Both the position numbers and the translations under genes were made by a program. The notes beneath the pieces were generated by a model. The model was given only the letters and a program-made list of their open reading frames with translations. It was not told where the DNA came from and searched no databases. A DNA stretch of 64,000 bases from the NCBI GenBank assembly GCA_022410635.1, contig JAJVDF010000302.1:166544-230543 (forward strand), given 5' to 3'. Below, piece by piece: positions 22,430 through 33,300 of this stretch; positions within the stretch are counted from its first letter, which is position 1, and the number at the start of each line of letters is the position of its first letter. This DNA comes from Tretioscincus oriximinensis (Eukaryota; Chordata; Lepidosauria; Squamata; Gymnophthalmidae).

Positions 22430-23700
22430 TCTCCCACTGTTCATGACTCCCTGCAAATGGTATTGCTCCATCCCAGAGGCAACATCCAGACATCCATCCT
22501 GCTACCCATTTATCCCCTTGGTGTCCATGAGCCTGTCTAGTCCTGTCTTGAAGCTGTCCAAGCTGTTAGCTACCACCACCTCCTCCGGAAGTAAATTCCA
22601 CAGACCGATGACCCTCTGGGTGGAAAAAAACTTTCCTTTGTTCTCCCTTTTCTGCCCATCCGTTTCAATGGGTGCCCTCTGGTCCTAATGTTATGTGATA
22701 GGGAACATTTTTCTCTATTCACCCTCTCCATCCCATGGATGATTTTGGACACTTCAATCAGATGTTGCCTTTCAAGGCTGAAGAGGCTCAGACGTTGCAG
22801 CCTTGCTTCGTAAGGGAGGTGCTCCAGACCCGTGATCATTCTTGTTGCCCTTTTCTGCACCTTCCTCTGTTCCACAATATCCCTCTTAAGATGTGACCAG
22901 AACTGAACACTAATGTATAAAGATGAACACAGATGTATAAAGAGGCAAAACAACATTTGCTGTCTTGTTTTCAATTCCTTTCATAATTATCCCCAACATG
23001 GAATTTGCCTTTTTTGCTGATGCTGCACACTGGGTTGACATCTTCATTGAATTGTCCACCAACACGCCAAGATCCTTTTCTTGCTCGGTGACAGAAAGCT
23101 CTTGGTTCCCATCAGTTGGCAGGAGTCACTGGGGTTCTTTGCCCCAATGTGTATGACTTTGCACTGGCTTCAATTGAAGTGCCTTTGCCACTCTGATGCC
23201 CACTCACCCAATCTCAATAGGAAGAAGGAGATGTGTCTATGGATGCTTATGCCACCCACTTTTCTCAAGTGGGTCTCAAAGTGCTGCCAGCTCCTTTGCC
23301 CATTTCAATAGATCCCTCTGGAGCGCCTGACAATCACTTTCAATTTTCACTACCCTGAACTGTTTAGTGTCATCAGGGAGCTTGGCTACTTCACTATTTA
23401 CCTCGTCATCCAGTTGGTTTATAAATATATTGAAAAGCAAAAGTCCCAGTATAGACCCCTGGGGTCCCCCACTTCTTCCCTCTTTCCACTCAGAGAACTG
23501 TCCATTTATTACGACCCTCTGTTTTCTATCCTTTAGCCAGTTCCCAGTCCAGGACAAAGTCTGTCCTCTTATACCATATGGAGCTTTTTTAGAAGCCTTT
23601 GATGAGGGACTTTATCAAAAGCCTCATGAACATCTAGACTGACAATATCATCTGGATCCCCTTTATCTACATGTTTGTTACCCCTCTCAAAGAATGCTAG
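22430..23700 (-). repeat. CR1-B LINE, long copy reaching the RT palm
   Basis: On the minus strand, from 23557 down, it reads SWTGNWLKDRKQRVVINGQF and GGPQGSILGLLLFNIFIN, with the catalytic FADD position altered to LPDD. C-terminal block and 3' UTR follow to 22430. Frame breaks show it is dead. An H1 arm fragment lies inside at about 23230-23300. Confidence 0.9.
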
Positions 23701-24109
23701 CAAGTTAGTAGGCCAAGATCTTGCCATTTACCTTCCCGTTGTGGGTGAGCTGAATCTCCCCTATAGAGAAGCCAGTCTGCAGGCTCTGGGATTCTGGCCA
23801 CACATGAATTTTAATCCAGCTTCAATCCCCTTTCACACTATGAAAACACACAGTAAAGAGATTTTACCCCCACATGACCTCCACCAAAGGTGGCTTTCCT
23901 GAGCTAGAGAATGCCCAGAGATCACATCTGGAAGCTCTGCTGATGGGTCCTTTCACCCTGGAAACAGGCTGAAGCTGGACCCCAATGGAGGTGTGGCCAG
24001 GGCAGGGTAGACATACAGCTCTTATCATTGCAGCTCTTATGAACAAAAAAGCTTCTTTATCATCTAGAGTTCCCACTTTGCAAGTTTAACGGGTGTGAAA
24101 AAAGAAATA

Positions 24110-24165
24110 TTTATTTACATTTCCATACTGCCCAATATCTGAAGGTCTCAGGGGGTTTAACATAA
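24110..24165. repeat. Short SINE-B-like tail
   Basis: TATTTATTTACATTTCCATAC and GCCCAATATCTGAAGGTCTC resemble the reversed SINE-B 3' end. Confidence 0.4.
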
Positions 24166-24244
24166 ACCAAATTGAGGCTTGTTAAAACAGTAAGAGTAGA
24201 GAAACCATTTCTAGGTATCACCTCCCCCCCCACCTCCCCGGGTG

Positions 24245-24630
24245 CTGTAGATATTAGAAGCTGGTGAACCTGGTCCAACCTTCTGCCTCACAGGGAGGCC
24301 CCCCAATTGCCCCTGGGCAACCTCAGGCAGAAGAAGGGATATCTTTCCCTGTAAGCGTCCTTCAGGGATCCCGCCTGTGGCTCCATCTTGGTGGGAATAT
24401 CAAGGGAGGCATCCTAATCGCTCTTTATACCCTGGGTGTCCGTGAACTAGTCTCATCCTGCCTTAAAGCTATCCAGGGTGCCAGATGCCACCACCTCTTG
24501 TGGAAGTCAACGGCACAGAGACCCAGGATCCTCTGGGTGAAACAAAGACTTTCCCTCGTCTCCCTTTTCTGTCCATCGGCTTCAGGGAGGGCCCCCTGGA
24601 CCTACTGGATTCTACTTTATTCTGTTCCCG
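24245..24630 (-). repeat. CR1-B LINE 3' fragment
   Basis: CCCCAATTGCCCCTGGGCAA, CTTAAAGCTATCCAGGGTGC and GGATCCTCTGGGTGAAACAA are the reversed CR1-B 3' region. Confidence 0.8.
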
Positions 24631-25020
24631 TTTTGCAACACATAATACGGCCTCTTGACAGTTTTTAATTTATCTTCCCTCCCCTCTCCTCTCCCAAGAG
24701 TAAATTATTCAATCCCTTACTTATCCATTCTGAGAATATTACATTGAGAAAATTAATTCAACTTAGTTTTTCATTTTCACTCCTAAATTTATTTTCTAAA
24801 TAATTTTTGCTATTCGCCCTCTTTGTTCACACATTCTAATTTTTCCTATATGATTTACAATACTAATATGACAATATTTCCACTGCTAGCCATTACACCA
24901 TTTGCTAATCATGCATTTAGTCTGATTCATGTATCCATTATATCCTTTTGCTCTACTGATTGGACAATACTCAGATCTGCATTGGGCATTTGACATCCTC
25001 AGAAGAGAACAAAACAAGGT
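24631..25020. other. AT-rich sequence, probably old L1 or unique
   Basis: No gene. AT-rich sequence such as TTTCCTATATGATTTACAAT may be an old L1 fragment, but I cannot support a boundary. Confidence 0.3.
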
Positions 25021-25024
25021 TCAT

Positions 25025-25575
25025 TCAAAACTCTCATCCAATCTCTCGACTCCCTGCAAATGGATCTTCAGGAATCCTGCCTGTTGCATCATCGCAGAGG
25101 AACAATCAAGAGAGCCATCCTAGTAGTTACTGATAAAAAACATAAGAACCTAAGAACATAATAAGAGCCATACTGGCCAGAGCCCACCTAGTCCAGCCTT
25201 CTGTCTCATCCAGAGGCCCACCAGATGCACCTGGGCAGCCTGAACAGAGGGAAGCAAAATATGCCCCAGTTCATGACTCCCTACAAGTGGCATTTCAGGA
25301 ATTGCTGCCTGTTGCTCCATCCCGGACAGAAGAGGAGCCCTGCTGAATGGGGCTGGAGCCCATCTAGTCCAGTATTCTGTGGCCCACCAATTGCCTCTGG
25401 GCAGTCTGGATCAGAAGAATGCAAAATCTTCACCTGTTCTCCACGCCCTGCAAATGGCGTTTCTGGAATCCTGCCTGTTGCTCCAGCTCAGGGGCAGCAT
25501 CCAGGCATCCATCCTAGTAGTTGCTTATACCCTTGGCTTCCATGAACATGTGCAATCCTAGTCTGAAAGCTAATA
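25025..25575 (-). repeat. Several CR1-B 3' ends in a row
   Basis: Three CR1-B 3' UTR pieces are stacked in the same orientation, with starts near 25050, 25140 and 25330 (GAACATAATAAGAGCC; AGAGGAGCCCTGCTGAATGG). Each repeats the CACCTGGGCAGCCTG block. Successive insertions or local rearrangement. Confidence 0.7.
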
Positions 25576-25579
25576 AGAA

Positions 25580-25862
25580 GGTAAGAAGAAGAAGGTAAGA
25601 AGAAGAAGAAGAAGAAGAAGAGAAGAAGAAGGTAAGAAGAAGAAGGTAAGAAGAAGGTAAGAAGAAGGTAAGAAGAAGAAGGTAAGAAGAAGGTAAGAAG
25701 AAGAAGGTAAGAAGAAGAAAAGAAGAAGAAGGTAAGAAGAAGAAGAAGAAGGTAAGAAGAAGAAGGAGGTAAGAAGGTAAGAAGAAGAAGGTAAGAAGGT
25801 AAGAAGAAGAAGGTAAGAAGGTAAGAAGGTGAAGAAGAAGGTGAAGAAGGTATGAAGGTTCT
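25580..25862. repeat. AAGAAGGTAAG microsatellite, about 280 bp
   Basis: Purine-rich interrupted GAA repeat with regular GGTAAG interruptions. It is the expanded tail of the reversed SINE-A that follows. Confidence 0.9.
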
Positions 25863-26080
25863 TATATCCTGCTTTTCTCACCTTTCAAAGGGACTCAAAG
25901 CGGCTTACAAGGATATATTTGCCCGAAGACTTGCATTCTATCTTCCACATGAGGCTCTGGTGGTTNGCTTTTCTCACCTTTCAAAGGGACTCAAAGCGGC
26001 TTACAAGGATATATTTGCCCGAAGACTTGCATTCTATCTTCCACATGAGGCTCTGGTGGTTCCCATGTATCTACTTGCAG
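25863..26080 (-). repeat. SINE-A fragment containing an artefactual 95-bp duplication
   Basis: The reversed SINE body (GCTTTTCTCACCTTTCAAAG and so on) occurs twice, 25871-25965 and 25967-26061, identical and separated by one N at 25966. Almost certainly an assembly error. Confidence 0.85.
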
Positions 26081-26184
26081 TCAGTTGCAATGCCCAGAGA
26101 TGACATGTGGAAACTCTGCTGATGGGTCCTTTCATTCTGGAAACAGGCTGAAGCTGGACCAAAATGGAGGTGTGGCCAGGGCAG

Positions 26185-26572
26185 GGGAGACATGGAGAAG
26201 GAGAAGGAGAAGAAGGAGAAGAAGGAGAAGAAGGAGAAGAAGGAGAAGGAGNAGAAGGAGAAGAAGGAGAAGAAGGAGAAGAACTTGGTTCTTATACCCC
26301 GCTTTTCTCACCTTTCAAAGGGACTCAAAGCGGCTTACAAGGATATATTTTGCCCGAAGGCTTCCATTCTATCTTCCCCACCAGGCTGTGGAGGTTCCCA
26401 TGGATCTTCTTGCAGTCAGTTGCCATTTCTTGCAATTCCTGCTTTCGAACAGCTGGGTTGGCTGGAGCTCCAGGCTAGTGGAAGGGACTCAGCCCTCCCC
26501 ACGTCCCACCCAGGGCTTCCAAACCCCCCTCCCAGGCGAGAGACGGATTCCTAAGCGACTGAGCTATGGACT
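26185..26572 (-). repeat. SINE-A with GAA tail
   Basis: GAGAAGGAGAAGAAG tail with an N at 26252, then TGGTTCTTATACCCCGC through GGGCTTCCAAACCCCCC (B box) to GACTGAGCTATGG (A box). Confidence 0.85.
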
Positions 26573-26689
26573 TCTGTAGCCATTAGCAGCCTGCAGGTCT
26601 ATCTAGATTCTTATGTGGGAACCACAAGCCGGTCTGCCTCCCTCCCCTTTCCCCCTTCTCTGAAGATTAAGCACCTGGGCATGGGTGGT

Positions 26690-27003
26690 TCCTATAGCAT
26701 CTCTCCGCCCCCCTCCTTTCCCAGCCGGCTCCGCCTCCTGGGCGCGTCCCTGCTGTGCCATTGGGTGACAGAGGACGGAGGACTTGGGTGGCTGCGCAAA
26801 CTTTCAAAGAAGGAAGGAAGTCGATCGTTGCTGCTGTGGATTGTTGCAAATTTTGCAGGAGGAGGAGGAGACAGGAAGGGGCAGCTGCAAACCTGCAGCC
26901 TTGCCCTGGCCCGGGCCCGGTGGGTGCCCAGCAGGGGCCCCTTTTGAGAGCTGGAAACCAGCCCTGGCCTTTTGCTTGGCCCCCTGGCCGCTCCTTGGCA
27001 ACT
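26690..27003 (+). promoter_or_regulatory. RILPL2: RILPL2 promoter and 5' UTR
   Basis: GC-rich, CpG-containing stretch before the RILPL2 ATG, with an inverted CCAAT box (ATTGG at 26760-26764) and CCGCCC/GGGCGCG motifs. No TATA box is seen. The transcription start is not defined. An upstream in-frame ATG at 26755 would add 83 residues unlike any RILPL2 I know, so I treat that stretch as 5' UTR. Confidence 0.55.
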
Positions 27004-27372
27004 ATGCAAGGAGAGCAGCACCAGAAAGAGGAAGAGGAGGAGGAGGAAGAGGAGGAGGAGGAAGGAAGAGGAGGCTGCCAGGCTGATGGGGCCTTTGGGA
27101 AAAGCCCCTTCCAGCTGAGCGTGGAGGACGTCTACGACATGTCCTACGCCCTGGGGAAGGAGCTGCACAGCCTCAGCGCCCAGCCTCGCCAGGAGCTCCC
27201 CGCCAGGGTGGCCCAGCTGCAGTTCAAGATCGTCAGCATCCTGGAGATGCTGGAAGCCCTGGTCAACGACAGCAGCCTGGCCCTGGAGGCCCTCAAGCTG
27301 GAGCGGGAAAGCTTGAGAAGGGAGCTGGAGGAACTCAGGGGCCACCGGGGGGACACCGGGGGGCCAGGGGAG
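27004..27372 (+). CDS. RILPL2: RILPL2 coding exon 1 (RH1 domain)
   Basis: 123 codons from ATG to the donor GAG|GTAAGG. The start context GCAACTATGC is weak, but it is the first ATG that yields the family-like N terminus. Contains the acidic run and the entire RH1 coiled coil. Confidence 0.93.
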
Positions 27373-30300
27373 GTAAGGATGAGGTAGGTGGGTGGGTTGT
27401 GGACCAGTAAAGGCCACGAAAGGCTTTAGTTGTGGGCCAGTAAAGGCCAGTAAAAGCTTTGGTTGTGGGCCAGTAAAGGCCAGTGAAGGCTCTGGTTGTG
27501 GGCCTGAAAAGGCTCTGATTGTGGGCCAGAAAAGGCTATGATTGTGGGCCAGAAAAGGCTCTGATTGTGGGCCAGAAAAGGCTATGATTGTGGGCCAGTG
27601 AAGGCTCTGATTGTGGGCCAGTAAAGGCTATGATTGTGCACCAGTAAAGGCCAGTGAAGGCTCTNNNNNNNNNNNNNNNNNNNNNNNNNNNNNNNNNNNN
27701 NNNNNNNNNNNNNNNNNNNNNNNNNNNNNNNNNNNNNNNNNNNNNNNNNNNNNNNNNNNNNNNNNNNNNNNNNNNNNNNNNNNNNNNNNNNNNNNNNNNN
27801 NNNNNNNNNNNNNNNNNNNNNNNNNNNNNNNNNNNNNNNNNNNNNNNNNNNNNNNNNNNNNNNNNNNNNNNNNNNNNNNNNNNNNNNNNNNNNNNNNNNN
27901 NNNNNNNNNNNNNNNNNNNNNNNNNNNNNNNNNNNNNNNNNNNNNNNNNNNNNNNNNNNNNNNNNNNNNNNNNNNNNNNNNNNNNNNNNNNNNNNNNNNN
28001 NNNNNNNNNNNNNNNNNNNNNNNNNNNNNNNNNNNNNNNNNNNNNNNNNNNNNNNNNNNNNNNNNNNNNNNNNNNNNNNNNNNNNNNNNNNNNNNNNNNN
28101 NNNNNNNNNNNNNNNNNNNNNNNNNNNNNNNNNNNNNNNNNNNNNNNNNNNNNNNNNNNNNNNNNNNNNNNNNNNNNNNNNNNNNNNNNNNNNNNNNNNN
28201 NNNNNNNNNNNNNNNNNNNNNNNNNNNNNNNNNNNNNNNNNNNNNNNNNNNNNNNNNNNNNNNNNNNNNNNNNNNNNNNNNNNNNNNNNNNNNNNNNNNN
28301 NNNNNNNNNNNNNNNNNNNNNNNNNNNNNNNNNNNNNNNNNNNNNNNNNNNNNNNNNNNNNNNNNNNNNNNNNNNNNNNNNNNNNNNNNNNNNNNNNNNN
28401 NNNNNNNNNNNNNNNNNNNNNNNNNNNNNNNNNNNNNGAAGGCTCTGATTGTGGGCCAGAAAAGGCTCTGATTGTGGGCCAGTGAAGGCTCTGATTGTGG
28501 GCCAGAAAAGGCTATGATTGTGGGCCAGTGAAGGCTCTGGTTGTGGGCCAGTAAAGGGCCAGAAGCAACTGGGATGCAGCATATACATTGCAATGATTTG
28601 GCTTCTCCCCAGTCACTCCCCAAAACATCCTTAAACTTAACCTTGTCTGTCTGTGGCCAACTTCGAAGTTATTCTTTCCAGCTTCCTTCAAAGTGTAAAT
28701 CATGTCCAACCAGGGTGTGCCAGATGTAAAGAATAATAAGCTGCCAGCTTCCTGTTTCTCTACTTCCTGACAAAATTCCTGTTTCCTGGTTTTAAGTTGC
28801 ATTTCTGCCTTCTTTTCTATGCTGTTTTTTCCCCATGGATCAACAAAGCCTGGGTGTGCAGCAGCTTTATGACGTTGGCAGCAGCAGCCAAAAATGTGGA
28901 AAATGTGAAACAGACCTGAATTTGTGCTGGTGGCAAGGCCTACTGGGAAGTGTAGTCCGGGCTTGGGCAGCCCCTTCTGGTCAGCCTGCATGAGTGCCTG
29001 CCCTGCAGACTACACCTCCCAGCCTGCACTGCGCTTGCCCTGAGAGAAAGCTGTTTGAGCCTATCTATGGCCAGTCCCACTCACAGGAACCATTTACTCT
29101 GCTTACAGGAAGCTGTAAGCCTTCATGTCGCATTGCACTTTTTTTATCCAATTGTAGTAAGAAGCTGGGCAGCAGGGTATGTAGGACATTAATATCAGAA
29201 TCCCTATATCACCTGCTACTGCTTTGGATGGCCTACAGAGGGGAATAAGGCTGAACTGTAAATATGCATGTGGGTGAATTAGTCACATTAAGTACATTTA
29301 CATGTCTTTTGTTATTTCTAGCACCCAGTTTGCTATATATAGTCTGTCCCTAGGCAGTTATTCCCTGGCATCTGAAGATGTAGACTTGTCTGCGAAGTTC
29401 GTCCTGCCTACCTTTTTCTTGGTAATCACTAGGATGTTATGAGATCCCATGCTGGATCTAAGCAGCATCATACATTTATTTGTTCTGCTGTAGTTCTGGA
29501 ATAAAGCACAGATAATCCAGAATAAAGCAGTGCAGGAAGTGCTTTATTCTAGACTATCCAAGTGAATTTAAGAACGTAAGAGGAGCCCTGCTGAATGGGG
29601 CCAGAGCCCATCTAGTCCAGCCTTCTGTCTCCCACAGTGGCCCACAGTGGCACTTGGGCAGTCTGAAGCAGAAGGAAGCAAAATCTTCACCTGTTCTCGA
29701 GTCCCTGCAAATAGTATTTCAGGAATGCTGCCTGCTGCTCCATCCCAGGTGCAGCATCAAAAGATCCATCCTAGTAGCTATTTATACCCTTGATGTCCAT
29801 AAACTTGTCTAATCCTGTCTTAAAGCTATCCAGGTCGCTAGCAACCACCACCACTTCTGGAAGTTAATAAGTAAACAATATCTGGGCACACAAAAGTGTT
29901 TGTCTCCCATTCTGTGGTCTTCCCCTTAGCATAAGAACATAAGAAGAGCCATACTGGATCAGGCCACAGCCCACCTAGTCCAATATTCTGTCCCACACAG
30001 AGGCCCACCAGATGCCCCTGGGCAGTCCGAAAAGAGGAAAGCAAAATATGCTCCTGTTCATGACTCCCTGCAAATGGTATTTCAGGAGTTCTGCCTGTTG
30101 CTCCATCCCGGAGGCAGCATCCAGACATCCATCCTAGTATCCATTTATACCCTTGGTGTCCATAAACCTGTCTAGTCCTGTCTTCAAATTATCCAAGCTG
30201 TTAGCTACCACCACCTCTTCAGGAAGTCAATTCCACAGGCCGATGACCCTCTGGGTGAAGAAATACTTTCATTTGTCTGTTCTCACTTTTCTACCCAACA

Positions 30301-33300
30301 GTTTTAAGGAGGGTCCTCTGGTCCTTGTGTTGTGGGAGAGAGAAAACATTTGTTCTCTATTCACCCTGTCGATCCCATGCATGATTTTGTACACTTCAAT
30401 CAGATCACCCCTCAAACGTCTCCTTTCAAGGCTGAAGAGGCCCAAACATTGCAGCCTTGCTTCGTAAGGGAGGTGCTCCAGACCCTTGATCATTGTTGTT
30501 GCCCTTTTCTGCACCTTCTCCAGTTCCAAAATATCCCTCTTGAGATGTGGTGACCAGAATTGAACACAGTATTCTAAATGTGGCCTCACCACAGATTTAT
30601 AAAGAGGCAAAACAACATTTGCTGACTTATTTTCGATTCCTTTCCTAATGATCCCCAACATGGAATTTGCCTTTCTTGCTGCTGCTGCACACTGGGTTGA
30701 CATCTTCATTGAATTGTCCACTAACACCCCAAGATCCTTTTCTTACTTGGTCACAGAAAGCTCTTGGTTCCTTTTACTTTAGCAGATCCTTTTACTTTTC
30801 CCCCCACAATCTTCTAGGTAAATCCTGGTCCTAATAAAATGGTTATAGACCTCACCGATGCCAACCGTCCTCGCTTTACCTTGCAAGAGTTGCGGGAAGT
30901 CCTCCAGGAACGCAACCAACTGAAAGCTCAGCTCCTGGTCACCCAGGAAGAGCTACAGTACTATAAGGGGTAAGCTGGCTGATGAATAAATAAAAATATT
31001 ATTTGCATTTTTTATTTTCTCTATGCCCAAATTTTTCAGAGTGAATTACAACTATAAAAATAGAAAATGGGCGCTCTAGGAGCAATTAACTTGTCTGAAA
31101 GTGCTCCTCGTTAGTTCCTTTCAGAGGATGTACGGTGGTGCAAGAGGTTAACAGTTTTATTTTTTCAACAAAGATCTCGGAGTTTGAGGCCCACACATTT
31201 CTGCCCCTGCTCCTGTTCAAAGGCATTTTATAAGCTTCTTTGTGATACTGAAAACATCTAATTTGATTTGCTTATACTGTTTCTTTAAGGCTGCTAGGCT
31301 GGCTCAACTTTTAGCTCTGAAGAAGTCCTACGGTTTGAACACCAACCTTTCCAGGCCATGCAAGGGTCTTGCACGGAACCCTTAAAATACAGGGAGTGTA
31401 ATTTAGAAACATTGGGCAGCCCTGTTTTAGGAAAGGAATTCTCGCATGGATCTGAGAATTGAGAGGCAGGAAGGAAATTGGATTGGGTATATACAAGGAG
31501 AGTTGGTTTTGTATACTGTTCTCAACTCGAAAGAACACAAAGTGGCTTAAATAACCTTCTTCTCTTCACAACAGACACCTTGTGAAATAGGTGGGACTGA
31601 GAGAGCTCCATATGTGACTATCCCAAGCTGGTTTCGTGAGGGATTCGAGTACGGAATCAATCCGGGAAACCTCCAGATAAAAGTCTGACACTAACCACTA
31701 CAGCAGATTGGCTCTGCAAATCCAACTGGGGCCTTCAACCAATTTTCTTTAGGAGAAAAAACACAATTCTTTCTTTTCTTTCTTTTTTTATTATATTTTA
31801 TTGATTTTTCAAATGACATAATACATTATTACATACATACATTAGCTGAACAAAACAGTTCATACAATATTTGTGTAGTCATATTCATATTATAAACCCT
31901 CCCCCTCCCTCCTTCCTGTCCTCCCCCCCTCCCTCCCCCCCCCTCCCCCTTGGCTCAGGGCTATCGGATGGAATCATGTTAACCTTTTTAAGTCTAAAAT
32001 CAAATATATTGTGTGTGCCGTTGGTGAATCCATTTTATTAAATATCACATAGGAAAGGAAATTTCTCCATTTAACCTACCATAGGGGACGTATTAAAATA
32101 CCTAATCTTTTCAACCTCCTTTCCCTTAGATAGTCAAAAAGCAAGATTTTTGACTACCTGTCATGCCTTCTCCAATATCAACCTGCCTGTGCCTTAAGAT
32201 CTGCAGGGGAGGCCCTCCTGGTTGTGCCATCCCTTACATAGAATCATAGAGTCGGAAGGGACCTCCAGGGTCATGGGGTCCAACCCCCTGCTCGATGCAG
32301 GATTCATTAAACCATCCCAGACAGATTTTTGATACCAACCCTCTTTTGTCCACTTTTCCTTATCCTTCCAACCTTTCACAATCGAAATATGGGCTGCTCT
32401 TATTCCTTGTTGCAATATATACGTATTCTCTCTAGAAATCCCTCCTGTAATCCTATTACAAATCACAACCTCCTTTCTTCTTGGGATATTCCCGTGTAAT
32501 ATGTTAGTAAGTTCCTGAATTATTTCATCCCAAAAAGTCTTAACTTCCCTACATTCAAACCACATATGCACATCATTTCCCACATCATTTCCGCAATGCC
32601 AGCATAGAGGCGATAGATTGAGCATGTGTGCAAGTTGATTTGGGGTTCTATACCACTTGGTCATCAATTTCAATTCTACTTCCATAAATTTGTTATAATG
32701 TATTTCTTTCTTTTCTCGCCAGCGGTTTCGTTTCCCAGAAGCAAGATGGGGTTGACCCTCCCAAAGAGGAAACAGCCGTAGACACCACCTCTTATAAAGG
32801 GAAGCAAGACAAATCTACCATCAGGCGACTGTGAGTTTTAACGAATGTTTAGTTATTTTTAGAGAATGGTGGACATATGATAATACTTCTGGAATCTATC
32901 TAGAATGGACTTTAGCGTACATAAAATAACATAAGAGGAGCCCTGCTAGATTGGGTCACAGCCCATGTAATCCAGCAATCTCACACTGGGTCCCACCACT
33001 GCGCTGGCATTAGAACATAAGAGCATAAGAAGAGTTTTACTGAATCGGGCCAGAGCCCACCTAGTCCAGACTTCTGTCTCCCACAGTGGCCCACCAGATG
33101 CACCTGGGCAGCCTGGAACAGAAGAAGGCAAAATCTTCAACTCTTCTCAATGCCCTGCAAATGGTATCTCACAAGTACTGCTGGTTGCTCCGTCCCAGAG
33201 GCAGCATCCAGACATCTATCCTAGTAGCCATTTATACCCTCGAAGTCTTGAAGCTATCCAGGCTGCTAACTACCACCACCTCTTCTGGAAGTCAATTCCA

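Noticed and set aside
25580..25862. CRISPR-like regular repeat array
   Set aside because: Simple AAG/GGTAAG microsatellite, no spacers, eukaryotic context.
26755..27003. Upstream in-frame ATG extending RILPL2 by 83 residues
   Set aside because: The extension is Arg/Pro-rich, unlike known RILPL2 N termini, and lies in the promoter-like GC-rich stretch.
27536..28623. Frames of 260-350 codons across the N gap
   Set aside because: Almost all residues are X; the rest is the 23-bp minisatellite.
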